Below are positions 23,111 through 33,481 of a stretch of DNA of 64,000 nucleotides, piece after piece; the first letter of the stretch is position 1; every line of letters starts with the position of its first letter. The stretch is taken from assembly GCF_018129405.1 (NCBI RefSeq), contig NZ_JAFCLP010000001.1:682001-746000 (forward strand). The letters are read 5' to 3'. Below the pieces are notes generated by a model that had not been told where the DNA came from, did not search any database, and worked only from the letters and a program-made list of their open reading frames with translations. A program made the position numbers and the translations under genes. This DNA comes from Bradyrhizobium iriomotense (GTDB lineage: Bacteria > Pseudomonadota > Alphaproteobacteria > Rhizobiales > Xanthobacteraceae).

Positions 23111-24706
23111 ATGTCAGTCGGTCGAAGTCTGTTTGCGGCGACGCTCGCCGGTACGCTTGCGTTGGCGGCCTCGCCGGCGTCGAGCCAGACGCTACGTTAT
23201 GCCAACCAGGGTGACCTGAAGTCGCTCGATCCCTATACGCTCAACGAGAGCACCACCCACGCCCATCTCGGCCACGTCTATCAGGGCCTCACCGCGCGCG
23301 ACAAGGATCTCAAGATCATTCCGGCGCTGGCGGAAAGCTGGGAAACCCCGGAACCCACGCGCTGGCGCTTCCATTTGCGCAAGGGCGTGAAATTCCACAA
23401 CGGCGACCCCTTCACCGCCGATGACGTAGTGTTCTCGGCCGACCGCGTCCGCAAGAAAGGGTCCAACATGCAGACCCGCCTTGCGCCTGATGTCAAGGTG
23501 GTCAAGGTCGACGACTACACCGTCGATTTCGTGCTGCCCTCGCCCAATCCCATCCTGCTTAACTCGTGGGATGTCTGGTACATCATGGACAAGAAATGGG
23601 CCGAGGAGAACAACGTCGTCGATCCGACGCCGGTTGCGGCGACCACGCCGAGCTATGCCTCGCTCCACGAGAACGGCACCGGTCCTTTCATCATCGAGAG
23701 CCATCAGCCCGGTGTGAAGACGGTGTTCAAGGCCAACCCCAATTACTGGGGCAAGGTCGAAGGCAATCTGAAGGAGATCATCTTCACCCCGATCTCCTCC
23801 GACGCCACCCGTGTCGCCGCGCTGCTCTCGGGCGAGGTCGACGTCATCGAGCCGGTTCCGATCCAGGACATCTCCCGCGTCGATTCGAGCCCGAATGCCC
23901 AGGTGCTGAAGGGGCCGGAGCTGCGCACCATCTTCATCGGCTTCGACCAGATGCGCGACGAGCTGCTCTACTCCAACATCAAGGGCAAGAACCCGTTCAA
24001 GGACGCCCGTGTCCGCGAGGCCTTCTACAAGGCAATCGACATCGAGCTGATCAAGACGCGCGTGATGCGCGGGCTGTCGACACCGTCGGCGCTGATGATC
24101 GCGCCGGAGCTGTTCGTACTGTCCAAGAGCTTCACGCGGCCGAAATTCGATCCTGATGGAGCCAAGAAGCTGCTGACCGAAGCCGGCTACCCCGACGGCT
24201 TCGAGGTCACCATGGACTGCCCGAACGACCGCTACGTCAACGACGCCGCGATCTGCCAGGCCGTAGTCGGCATGCTCGCCCGCATCGGCGTCAAGATCAA
24301 TCTCCTGGCGCAGCCGAAGGCGCAGTACTTCGCCAAGGTGCTCAAGCAGGGCGGCTACCAGACCTCGTTCTACCTGCTGGGCTGGACCCCGAGCACGATG
24401 GACTCCCACAACGTGCTCTACGACATCATGGGCTGCCGCGACGATGCGAAATCCTCGCGGGGCGAGGCCAATCTCGGCGGCTACTGCAACAAGGAGTTCG
24501 ACGCCATCACCGACAAGGTGCTGGTCGAAACCGACACCGAGAAGCGCAACCAGCTGATCAAGGAGGCCTACGAGATCGGCATCAAGGACTGGTCCTACAT
24601 CCCGCTGCACCAGCAGGCGCTGGCCTGGGGCGTATCGAAGAAGGTCAACCTGCCGCAGCGTGCCGACAACCTCGTCATGTTCCACTGGGCGACCAAGAAG
24701 GAATAG
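23111..24706 (+). CDS. Peptide/dipeptide ABC transporter substrate-binding protein (set 1)
   Basis: A 531-residue family 5 extracellular solute-binding protein. It has a signal peptide (MSVGRSLFAATLAGTLALAA, cleavage near ASSQ), then LRYANQGDLKSLDPYTLNES, the DppA/OppA pattern AESWETPEPTRWRFHLRKGV and FHNGDPFTADDVVFSADRV, and VREAFYKAIDIELI. It should bind an oligopeptide-like ligand in the periplasm and deliver it to the permeases downstream. GGAGAGAG precedes the ATG. A longer in-frame reading upstream crosses the sigma-54 promoter and is rejected. First gene of the operon; an intercistronic hairpin follows. Confidence 0.93.
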   Translation: MSVGRSLFAATLAGTLALAASPASSQTLRYANQGDLKSLDPYTLNESTTHAHLGHVYQGLTARDKDLKIIPALAESWETPEPTRWRFHLRKGVKFHNGDPFTADDVVFSADRVRKKGSNMQTRLAPDVKVVKVDDYTVDFVLPSPNPILLNSWDVWYIMDKKWAEENNVVDPTPVAATTPSYASLHENGTGPFIIESHQPGVKTVFKANPNYWGKVEGNLKEIIFTPISSDATRVAALLSGEVDVIEPVPIQDISRVDSSPNAQVLKGPELRTIFIGFDQMRDELLYSNIKGKNPFKDARVREAFYKAIDIELIKTRVMRGLSTPSALMIAPELFVLSKSFTRPKFDPDGAKKLLTEAGYPDGFEVTMDCPNDRYVNDAAICQAVVGMLARIGVKINLLAQPKAQYFAKVLKQGGYQTSFYLLGWTPSTMDSHNVLYDIMGCRDDAKSSRGEANLGGYCNKEFDAITDKVLVETDTEKRNQLIKEAYEIGIKDWSYIPLHQQALAWGVSKKVNLPQRADNLVMFHWATKKE

Positions 24707-24722
24707 CATCGGTTGAACACGA

Positions 24723-24762
24723 GGTCCCGGCAGCGCCAGGCTTCCGGGACCTTTCCTTTTCC
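24723..24762 (+). terminator. Intercistronic hairpin after the binding-protein gene
   Basis: ggtcccgg (24723-24730) pairs perfectly with ccgggacc (24744-24751), followed by tttccttttcc. In binding-protein operons such hairpins trim transcripts so that the binding protein is made in excess over the membrane parts. It may act as a partial terminator or as a 3'-end stabiliser. Confidence 0.7.
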
Positions 24763-24810
24763 GGCTGACAAGGACGTCGGCCGTACGTACACCCAAGGAA
24801 AGTGGAAGGC

Positions 24811-25791
24811 ATGCTCGCTTTCACGCTTCGCCGCGCCGTTCAGGCCATCGGCGTCATGTTCGCCGTCGGCATCATCGCGTTCTCGATGTTCCGTTTCGCC
24901 GGCGACCCCGTCAACCAGATTGTCTCGATCGACACTTCGGCGGCGGAGCGCGCGATCGTGCGCAAGTCGCTCGGCCTCGACGATCCCGTGCCGGTGCAGT
25001 TCGTGCGCTATTTCGCCGATGCCGCGCAGTTCAAGTTCGGCGTCTCCTACCAGTTCCGCCAGCCGGTCTCAGCGCTGCTCAGCGAGCGCATGCCAGCGAC
25101 GCTGGAACTTGCGATCTGCGCGACCGTGTTTGCGATGGTGTTCGGCATCCTGATGGGCGTCTATTCGGCGCTCAAGCGCGACACCGTACTCGCCAAATTA
25201 TTCCAGGCGGTCTCGCTGATCGGCATCTCGCTGCCGACCTTCCTGATCGGCATTCTCCTGATCTATCTATTCGCAGTGACATTGGGCTGGCTGCCTTCGT
25301 TCGGCCGCGGCGAGGTGGTGAAGCTTGGCTGGTGGACGACCGGTCTGCTCACGCTGTCGGGCCTGAAGGCGCTGATCATGCCCTCGATCACCCTCGGCCT
25401 ATTCCAGATGACCCTGATCATGCGGCTGGTGCGCGCGGAGATGCTGGAAGTGCTGCGGACCGACTATATCCGCTTCGCCCGCGCGCGGGGGCTGACCACG
25501 CGTGCCATCCATTTCGGCCACGCGCTGAAGAACACGCTCATTCCTGTGATCACCGTGGCCGGACTGCAGTTTGGCTCGGTTATTGCATTTTCGATCATCA
25601 CCGAAACCGTGTTCCAGTGGCCGGGCATGGGACTTCTGTTCGTCCAGGCCGTGCAAAACGTCGATATCCCGATCATGGCCGCCTATTTGCTGATGGTCTC
25701 GCTGATCTTCGTCACCATCAACCTGGTGGTCGATATCCTCTACACCGTGGTCGATCCGCGCCTGCGCGCGACGGTCGGCCGCGCCGCATAA
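24811..25791 (+). CDS. Peptide ABC transporter permease, DppB type (set 1)
   Basis: A 326-residue membrane protein with six hydrophobic segments. It starts MLAFTLRRAVQAIGVMFAVG, has IGISLPTFLIGILLIYLFAV, and the EAA-type cytoplasmic loop RADYIRFARARGL-like sequence (LRTDYIRFARARGLTTRAIHF) that contacts the ATPases. It ends NLVVDILYTVVDPRLRATVG, the DppB C-terminal pattern. ATG 24811 is preferred over a GTG three codons earlier. It is 10 bp before the next permease gene. Confidence 0.92.
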   Translation: MLAFTLRRAVQAIGVMFAVGIIAFSMFRFAGDPVNQIVSIDTSAAERAIVRKSLGLDDPVPVQFVRYFADAAQFKFGVSYQFRQPVSALLSERMPATLELAICATVFAMVFGILMGVYSALKRDTVLAKLFQAVSLIGISLPTFLIGILLIYLFAVTLGWLPSFGRGEVVKLGWWTTGLLTLSGLKALIMPSITLGLFQMTLIMRLVRAEMLEVLRTDYIRFARARGLTTRAIHFGHALKNTLIPVITVAGLQFGSVIAFSIITETVFQWPGMGLLFVQAVQNVDIPIMAAYLLMVSLIFVTINLVVDILYTVVDPRLRATVGRAA

Positions 25792-25801
25792 GGCAGCCTG
25801 C

Positions 25802-26773
25802 ATGTCCGACGCAGTCGTCTCAAATTCCAACGGGCAGAGCACGCAGCCGGCCCACGCCGCCCGCAGCTGGCTCAGCCGCGCGCTCGACAGCGACGTCTTC
25901 TATTCGTTCCGCCGCTCCAAGCTCACCATGGTTGCGGCCGCCATCACGGTCCTGTTCTTCCTGCTTGCGATCTTTGCATCCGTGCTTGCGGTGCAGAACC
26001 CGTTCGATCCGGCACAGCTCCAGTTGATCAATTCGCGGATCTCGCCGCTGTGGACCGCCGACGGCCAGAGCCCGTTCCTGCTCGGCACCGACGAGCAGGG
26101 GCGCGACGTGTTCTCCGCCATCCTCTACGGCATGCGCATCTCGCTCGCCGTGGGCGTCGCCGGCGTGATCTTCGCCGGTGCGCTCGGCATCGCGCTCGGC
26201 CTGATCGCCGGCTATTTCGGCGGCGCCGTCGATGGCGTCATCATGCGGATCGCCGACGTGCAGCTCACCTTCCCCGCCATCCTGATCGCACTGCTGGTCA
26301 ACGGCATCGCGAAATCGATCCTCGGCAACCGGCTGGACGCCACCAGCATGCTGGTCGTGCTGGTGATCTCGATCGGCCTGAGCTTCTGGGTCGGATATGC
26401 CCGGACCGTGCGCGGTTCCGTGATGGTCGAGAAGAACAAGGACTATGTGGCCGCCGCGCAGCTGATCGGCCTGCCCGCGCCGAAGATCATGCTACGGCAC
26501 GTGCTGCCGAACACGATGGGCCCGATCCTGGTCATCGCCACGATCAACCTCGCGCTCGCCATCATCACGGAGGCGACGCTGTCCTTCCTCGGCGTCGGCC
26601 TGCCCGACACCATGCCCTCGCTCGGCACGCTGATCCGCATCGGCAACAATTATCTGTTCGCCGGCGAATGGTGGATCGTCGCCTTCCCCGGGCTCGCGCT
26701 GGCTACGCTGATCCTGTCGATCAACCTGCTCGGCGACTGGCTGCGCGACGCGCTCAACCCGAAGCTTCGATGA
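25802..26773 (+). CDS. Peptide ABC transporter permease, DppC type (set 1)
   Basis: A 323-residue permease with an extra cytoplasmic N terminus and six membrane segments. FLLGTDEQGRDVFSAILYGMR is the periplasmic DppC signature. KNKDYVAAAQLIGLPAPKIM is the EAA loop, followed by EATLSFLGVGLPDTMPSLGT and the terminal SINLLGDWLRDALNPKLR. It forms the pore with the preceding permease. Confidence 0.93.
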   Translation: MSDAVVSNSNGQSTQPAHAARSWLSRALDSDVFYSFRRSKLTMVAAAITVLFFLLAIFASVLAVQNPFDPAQLQLINSRISPLWTADGQSPFLLGTDEQGRDVFSAILYGMRISLAVGVAGVIFAGALGIALGLIAGYFGGAVDGVIMRIADVQLTFPAILIALLVNGIAKSILGNRLDATSMLVVLVISIGLSFWVGYARTVRGSVMVEKNKDYVAAAQLIGLPAPKIMLRHVLPNTMGPILVIATINLALAIITEATLSFLGVGLPDTMPSLGTLIRIGNNYLFAGEWWIVAFPGLALATLILSINLLGDWLRDALNPKLR

Positions 26774-26786
26774 GTACGCCTCGTCC

Positions 26787-27773
26787 ATGACCGAACCCGT
26801 TCTCTCCGTGCGTAATCTCCAGGTGGAGTTCGCCTCCCGCCGCGGCACACTGCGCGCCATCGACGACGTCTCCTTCGACATCGCCAAGGGCGAGGTGCTC
26901 GGGGTGGTCGGCGAATCCGGCGCCGGCAAATCCGTCACCGGCCTCGCGGTAATCGGCCTGATCGATCCTCCGGGACGCATTGCCGGCGGCGAGATTCATC
27001 TTGCCGGCCTGCGTATCGACAACCTGCCACCGGAGGAGATGCGCCGCGTCAGGGGCAAGCGCATCGGCATGATCTTCCAGGATCCCCTCACCTCGCTCAA
27101 TCCGCTGTACCGGGTCGGCGACCAGATCGTGGAGACGATCCGGACCCACCTCAATCTCTCCGAAACCGCTGCGCGCCGCCGCGCGATCGACCTGCTCGCC
27201 GAGGTCGGGATCCCCGCGCCGGAAAAGCGCATCGACGGCTATCCGCACGAATTCTCCGGCGGCATGCGCCAGCGCGTCGTGATCGCGCTCGCGATCTGCG
27301 CCGAGCCCGAGCTGATCATCGCAGACGAGCCGACCACCGCGCTCGATGTCTCCGTGCAGGCCCAGATCATCTCGCTGATCAAGCGGCTCGGCCGCGACCA
27401 CGGCACCGCCGTGATGCTGGTGACCCACGACATGGGCGTGATCGCCGAGACCTCCGACCGAGTCGCGGTGATGTATGCGGGCCGCGTCGCCGAGATCGGC
27501 CCGGTGCAGGACGTCGTGAAGAATCCGCTGCACCCTTACGCCAAGGGCCTGATGGGCGCGATCCCGACGCTTGCCGGCGAGGACAAGCGCCTGGTGCAGA
27601 TCCCGGGCTCGATGCCGCGCCTGTCGGCGATCCCGCGCGGCTGCTCGTTCAACCCGCGCTGCGCCTTCGCTTTCGATCGTTGCCGTGTCGAGCGGCCGGA
27701 GCCGCTGCAGCGCGGCGCGCAAGCGGTCGCCTGCCATCTCTATGACACCGTGCCGGCGGAGAGCGCGGCATGA
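26787..27773 (+). CDS. Peptide ABC transporter ATPase, DppD type (set 1)
   Basis: A 328-residue ATPase with Walker A GVVGESGAGKSVTG (about residues 37-50), Q-loop IFQDPLTSLNPLYRVG, signature FSGGMRQRVVIALAI, Walker B LIIADEPTTALDVSVQ and H-loop VTHDMG. The C-terminal oligopeptide-transporter extension has the four-Cys pattern around PRGCSFNPRC and FDRC, which in this family can bind an Fe-S cluster. It overlaps the next gene by four bases (ATGA). Confidence 0.95.
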   Translation: MTEPVLSVRNLQVEFASRRGTLRAIDDVSFDIAKGEVLGVVGESGAGKSVTGLAVIGLIDPPGRIAGGEIHLAGLRIDNLPPEEMRRVRGKRIGMIFQDPLTSLNPLYRVGDQIVETIRTHLNLSETAARRRAIDLLAEVGIPAPEKRIDGYPHEFSGGMRQRVVIALAICAEPELIIADEPTTALDVSVQAQIISLIKRLGRDHGTAVMLVTHDMGVIAETSDRVAVMYAGRVAEIGPVQDVVKNPLHPYAKGLMGAIPTLAGEDKRLVQIPGSMPRLSAIPRGCSFNPRCAFAFDRCRVERPEPLQRGAQAVACHLYDTVPAESAA

Positions 27774-28759
27774 GCACGCCCTTCGTCCAGGCCACCAATC
27801 TGCGCCGCGTGTTCGACGTCTCGAAACCCTGGCTCAACCGCGTGCTCGAAGGCGGCCATCTCGAATACCTCAAGGCCGTCGATGGCGTCACCTTCGACAT
27901 CAGGAAGGGCGAGACCTTTGCGCTGGTCGGTGAATCCGGCTCGGGCAAGACCACCGTGGCGCGGATGGTGGTCGGCCTGTTGCCGCCGAGCTCCGGCGAC
28001 GTGCTGATCGACGGCGTCTCGATGGCCGATCCGCGGCAGGCCCTCGCGCGGCGAAAGCTGCGCCGCCGCATCCAGATGATCTTCCAGGACCCCTATGCGA
28101 GCCTGAACCCGCGCTTCCGCGTCGATGCCATCATCTCCGAGCCGATCCGCGCCTTCGACCTGATCCAGGGCGAGCGCGATATCCAGGCCCGTGTCGGCGA
28201 GCTGCTCAGCCTCGTCGGCCTGCATCCCGACGACCGGCTGAAGTTTCCGCATGAGTTCTCCGGCGGTCAGCGTCAGCGCATCGCGATCGCGCGCGCGCTC
28301 GCCTCCGACGCCGAATTCATCGTCTGCGACGAGCCGACCTCGGCGCTCGACGTCTCCGTGCAGGCCCAGATCCTCAATCTGATGCGCGATCTCCAGGACA
28401 AGTTCGGCCTGACCTACATGTTCATCAGCCACAACCTCGCCGTGGTCCGCCACATGGCGAGCCGCGTCGGCGTGATGTATCTCGGCCGCATCGTCGAGAT
28501 CGCGGAGGGACGCGAGCTGTTTTCCCGCCCGCGCATGCCCTACACCAAGATGCTGCTGGGCGCCGTGCCGGATCTCGCCATGAGCGGCCGCCAGCGCATT
28601 CCGGTCAAGGGTGAGATCCCGAACCCGATCAATCCGCCGCCCGGATGCGCCTTCAATCCGCGCTGCCCGCTGGCGTTCGATCTCTGCCGCAAGGAAACGC
28701 CGGAACTGATCGACGGCGTCGCCTGCCACGCAGTCAACACCGCGCCGGTCCCGGCGTGA
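27770..28759 (+). CDS. Peptide ABC transporter ATPase, DppF type (set 1)
   Basis: A 329-residue ATPase with Walker A VGESGSGKTTVARMVVG, Q-loop FQDPYASLNPRFRV, signature FSGGQRQRIAIARALA, Walker B IVCDEPTSALDVSVQ, H-loop SHNLAVVRHMA, and a C-terminal Cys-containing extension (PPGCAFNPRCPLAFDLC). It pairs with the previous ATPase to power set 1. The 87-bp gap to the next gene holds no terminator that I can see. Confidence 0.95.
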   Translation: MSTPFVQATNLRRVFDVSKPWLNRVLEGGHLEYLKAVDGVTFDIRKGETFALVGESGSGKTTVARMVVGLLPPSSGDVLIDGVSMADPRQALARRKLRRRIQMIFQDPYASLNPRFRVDAIISEPIRAFDLIQGERDIQARVGELLSLVGLHPDDRLKFPHEFSGGQRQRIAIARALASDAEFIVCDEPTSALDVSVQAQILNLMRDLQDKFGLTYMFISHNLAVVRHMASRVGVMYLGRIVEIAEGRELFSRPRMPYTKMLLGAVPDLAMSGRQRIPVKGEIPNPINPPPGCAFNPRCPLAFDLCRKETPELIDGVACHAVNTAPVPA

Positions 28760-28846
28760 CGCGCGCGTGCCATGCAGCCTGCGCATTGGCGGCACGGCAT
28801 CGCCTGTGATCAATTGCGCGCGCCGGAAATAAGGTGGTGAAGTCCC

Positions 28847-30652
28847 ATGGGCAGCAATATCAATCCCGATCCGTTCACGACGAGACCTGAGATCGAGGGC
28901 ACGTTCGGGGTCGTCGCCACCACGCACTGGATTGCGACCGCCGTCGGCATGGGCATTTTGGAAAAGGGCGGCAATGCCTTCGATGCCGGCGTTGCGACCG
29001 CTTTCACGCTCCAGGTGGTCGAGCCGCATCTGAACGGCCCCGGCGGCGATGTCCCTGTTATCGTGCACGACGTCAAGCGCGGCCGCACCGAGGTGATCTG
29101 CGGCCAGGGCCCGGCGCCGGCCCGCGCCACCATCGCGCATTACAAGAGCGAAGGCCTCGACATGGTGCCGGGCACCGGCCTGCTCGCCGCCTGCGTCCCC
29201 GGCACGTTCGAATCCTGGATGATGCTGCTGCGCGACTACGGCACGATGCGGGTGCGCGACGTGCTGGAGCCCGCGATCTCCTACGCCCGCGACGGCTATC
29301 CGCTGGTCGAGCGCGCCTGCGCGACGATCCAGACTGTCGAGCAGCTGTTCCGCAAGCATTGGCCGACATCGGCTGCGGTCTATCTGCCGAACGGCGAGGT
29401 GCCGAAGCCCGGCACCCTCTTCACCAACACGACGCTGGCCGCGACCTACGCCCGAATCCTGAGCGAGGCAGAAAGTGGCGGCGGTGGCCGCGATGCCGAA
29501 ATCGAGCGCGCACGAAAAGCCTGGTCGCAAGGCTTCGTTGCCGAAGCCATCGACAAGTTCTGCCGCACCCAGGAAGTGATGGACGTCAGCGGCTCGCCGC
29601 ATCGCGGCGTGCTCTCGGCCGACGACATGGCACGCTGGCAGCCGACGGTCGAAGCCCCGCTCACCTATGATTACGGCCGCTACACGGTCTGCAAGGCCGG
29701 CGTCTGGAGCCAGGGCCCGGTGACGCTGCAACAGCTGGCGCTGCTCAAAGGCTTTGCGCTCGACGGGCTCGATCCGACCGGGCCCGAGTTCATCCATCTC
29801 CAGATCGAGTGCGCAAAACTCGCCTTCGCCGACCGCGAAAAATTCTACGGCGATCCCAAGTTCACCGAGATCCCGATCGCGACGCTGCTGTCCGATGCCT
29901 ACAACGACGAGCGCCGCAAGCTCGTCACCGACAAGGCCTCGCTCGATTTCATTCCCGGCTCGGTCGAAGGCTTCGGCGGCGTGGTCAAGCTGCGCCGCGC
30001 CGAGGGTCAACGCGAGGCGGTCGGCGCGCTTGGCGCCGGCGAGCCGACGGTGGGACGTTTTGGCGAGGTGCGCGGCGACACCGTGCATTTCGACATCATC
30101 GACAGGGACGGCAACATGGTGTCCTCGACACCGTCGGGCGGCTGGCTGCAATCCTCGCCGATCATTCCCGAGCTCGGCTTTTGCCTGGGCAGCCGCGCCC
30201 AGATGTTCTGGCTGGAGGAAGGCCATCCCGCCGCGCTCGCGCCGGGCAAGCGCCCGCGCACCACGCTGTCGCCGACCATGGCATTGCGTGACGGCGAGCC
30301 TTATCTGGCCTGGGGTTCGCCCGGCGGCGACCAGCAGGACCAGTGGATCACGCAGTTCTTCCTGCGCCACGTCCATTGCAACCTCAATCTTCAGGAAGCG
30401 ATCGACGCGCCGGCCTGGCATTCCGAACATTTCCCGATCTCGTTCTGGCCGCGCACCGCGCGGCCCGGCGTGCTCGTGGTCGAGAACCGCGTGCCCAAGG
30501 CGACGATCGAGAACCTGCGCGAGCGCGGGCATATCGTCGAGGTCGGTCCCGACTGGTCCGAAGGCCGCCTCACCGCGGCCTCGCGCGTCGGGGTCCGCCG
30601 CCGCGCCGCCGCCAATCCGCGCGGCATGCAGGGCTACGCCGCAGGACGCTGA
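28847..30652 (+). CDS. Gamma-glutamyltransferase family protein
   Basis: A 601-residue Ntn-hydrolase. The N-terminal part reads GVVATTHWIATAVGMGILEK and GGNAFDAGVATAFTLQVVEP, typical of GGT. The self-processing Thr is conserved as T412 in GDTVHFDIIDRDGNMVSSTP, which would split the chain into large and small subunits. PSGGWLQSSP and WGSPGGDQQDQW complete the active site. There is no signal peptide, so it should act in the cytoplasm on an imported gamma-glutamyl or similar amide compound. AAGGTGGTGAAG precedes the ATG. It lies between two ABC importers and before a DUF1028 gene. The true substrate is unknown; GGT-like acylases are possible. Confidence 0.9.
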   Translation: MGSNINPDPFTTRPEIEGTFGVVATTHWIATAVGMGILEKGGNAFDAGVATAFTLQVVEPHLNGPGGDVPVIVHDVKRGRTEVICGQGPAPARATIAHYKSEGLDMVPGTGLLAACVPGTFESWMMLLRDYGTMRVRDVLEPAISYARDGYPLVERACATIQTVEQLFRKHWPTSAAVYLPNGEVPKPGTLFTNTTLAATYARILSEAESGGGGRDAEIERARKAWSQGFVAEAIDKFCRTQEVMDVSGSPHRGVLSADDMARWQPTVEAPLTYDYGRYTVCKAGVWSQGPVTLQQLALLKGFALDGLDPTGPEFIHLQIECAKLAFADREKFYGDPKFTEIPIATLLSDAYNDERRKLVTDKASLDFIPGSVEGFGGVVKLRRAEGQREAVGALGAGEPTVGRFGEVRGDTVHFDIIDRDGNMVSSTPSGGWLQSSPIIPELGFCLGSRAQMFWLEEGHPAALAPGKRPRTTLSPTMALRDGEPYLAWGSPGGDQQDQWITQFFLRHVHCNLNLQEAIDAPAWHSEHFPISFWPRTARPGVLVVENRVPKATIENLRERGHIVEVGPDWSEGRLTAASRVGVRRRAAANPRGMQGYAAGR

Positions 30653-30661
30653 AGGCAGAAC

Positions 30662-31368
30662 ATGACCTGGTCGATCATCGCGCGCGATCCTGCCACCGGC
30701 CAGTTCGGCATCGCGGTTGCGACCCGCTTCTTCGCCGTCGGCGCGCGTGTGCCCTACATCGCCGCCGGCCTCGGCGCCATCGCGACGCAGGCTTTCGTCA
30801 ATCCCTATTACGGCATCGACGGCGTCAAGCTGCTGCGCGAAGGTTTGAACGCGCACGACGTGCTCGCCACCCTGCTCGCGACCGACGACGGCCGCGAGAG
30901 CCGCCAGCTCCACATCATGGACGCGAGCGGCGAGATCGCCGCGCATACCGGGCGCGACTGCGTCGACTGGTGCGGCCATATCGCGGGCAGCGGCTTCTCG
31001 ATCGCCGGCAACATGCTGGCCGGCACCGATGTGCTCGACGAGACCGCGAAGACCTATATCGCCAATGACAGCCTGCCCTTCCCGCGCCGCCTGCTCGCGG
31101 CGATGCGCGCAGGCGAAGCCGCCGGCGGCGACAAGCGTGGCAAGCAGTCCGCCGCGCTCCTGATCCACGGCGAGGAGGAATGGCCGGCGCTGGACATTCG
31201 CGCCGACGACCATCCCGATCCGCTCGGCGAGCTCGAACGGCTCGAGCGCGTCAGCCAGGAGCTCTGGGTGCACTTCCGCCCGTCCATGCCGACGCGGCAG
31301 AATCCGGCCGGCAATACCGATCGCAGCGTCATCGACGCCAGCATCGCCACAGCGCGCGCAAGACGATC

Positions 31369-31372
<4 letters not shown>
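30662..31372 (+). CDS. DUF1028 domain-containing protein
   Basis: A 236-residue protein, MTWSIIARDPATGQFGIAVA at the start, then ARVPYIAAGLGAIATQAFVN, MDASGEIAAHTGRDCVDWCG and GSGFSIAGNMLAG, which define DUF1028. The N-terminal fold recalls Ntn-hydrolase beta strands, and family members are often found next to GGT or peptidase genes, so an amidohydrolase role is a fair guess. It is 9 bp after the GGT gene and overlaps the next ATPase gene by ATGA. No signal peptide. Confidence 0.9.
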
Positions 31373-32357
<985 letters not shown>

Positions 32358-32358
<1 letters not shown>

Positions 32359-33458
32359 TGGCGCTGCTCGAGGTCGAAGGCCTGGTCAAGCATTTCGTCG
32401 CCGAGCGCTCGCTGTTCGGCCGGGCGCTGGCGCATGTCAAAGCGGTCGATGGCGTGTCGTTCTCGCTGGAAGCCGGCAAGACGCTGGCGCTGGTCGGCGA
32501 ATCCGGTTGCGGCAAGTCCACCGTCAGCCGCCTTGTGCTGCGGCTGATCGAGCCGGATGCCGGTACGGTGCGCTTTGATGGACGCGACCTGCTCTCGCTC
32601 GATGCCAGCGGCTTGCGCGCCTTCCGCCGCGAGGCGCAGATCATCTTCCAGGACCCCTACGCCTCGCTCAATCCGCGCATGACGGTCGGCCAGATCCTGA
32701 CCGAACCGCTGGTACTGCACGATCTCGTGCCGCCGGCACGGCGGGCCGAGCGTGTCGCCGAGCTGCTGCGGCTGGTCGGGCTGGAGCCGCGGCTCGCGCG
32801 GCGCTATCCGCATGAATTTTCCGGTGGCCAGCGCCAGCGCATCGCGATCGCCCGCGCGCTCGCGGTCGAACCGAAGCTGATCATCTGCGACGAGCCGGTC
32901 TCGGCGCTCGACGTCTCGATCCGCTCGCAGATCCTCAATTTGCTGCGCGAGCTCCAGGACCGGCTCGGCCTCGCCTACATCTTCGTCTCGCACGATCTCG
33001 CCGTGGTCAAGCACATCGCCGACCACGTCGCGGTGATGAATCTCGGCCAGATCGTCGAGACCGCAGAGGCCGACGCGCTGTTCGCCGCGCCGCGCCATCC
33101 CTATAGCCGCGCACTGCTGTCCGCGATCCCCGTGCCTAAACCGCGGGCAAAGAGCAGCCGGATTGTGCTGCAGGGTGAAATCCCCAGCGCGCTCAATCCG
33201 CCCGCCGGCTGCCGCTTCCACACCCGCTGCCCCTATGTGGTGGAGCGCTGCCGCAGCGAAATGCCCCGGCTCGTCCCGGATGGCATCGGACATGCAACGG
33301 CCTGCCACCGAACGTCGGAGCTGCCGTCCTCGGCGGCGATCGTTCCCATGGACGGCGGCTTCTCGCCGGTCCTGGAAAAATTGGTCGCGGCCTTCAGCGG
33401 CGGACCGGAAGCAGCACGCGGCGGCGGGGTTAGTTCATTGGGGGCGGACCCCGCATAG
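32358..33458 (+). CDS. Peptide ABC transporter ATPase, DppF/OppF type (set 2)
   Basis: A 366-residue ATPase with Walker A VGESGCGKSTVSRLVLR, Q-loop FQDPYASLNPRMTVG, signature FSGGQRQRIAIARALA, Walker B IICDEPVSALDVSIR and H-loop SHDLAVVKHIA. The usual Cys-containing extension (PAGCRFHTRCPYVVERC) is followed by about 50 further residues, ending in a Gly/Ala-rich tail, longer than the 329-residue set 1 partner. It is 23 bp before the second binding-protein gene. Confidence 0.94.
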
Positions 33459-33481
33459 CCGTGAAACAAAGGTTGAGAGCG

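Noticed and set aside
24723-24762. Full terminator that would end the peptide operon after its first gene
   Set aside because: The T tract is interrupted by C residues and the downstream permease and ATPase genes have no other promoter that I can see, so partial termination or RNA stabilisation is preferred.
27740-31273. A 1177-codon open frame on the minus strand
   Set aside because: It lies antisense to three well-supported plus-strand genes (DppF, GGT, DUF1028), is rich in His/Arg/Asp from mirrored high-GC codons and shows no family motif.
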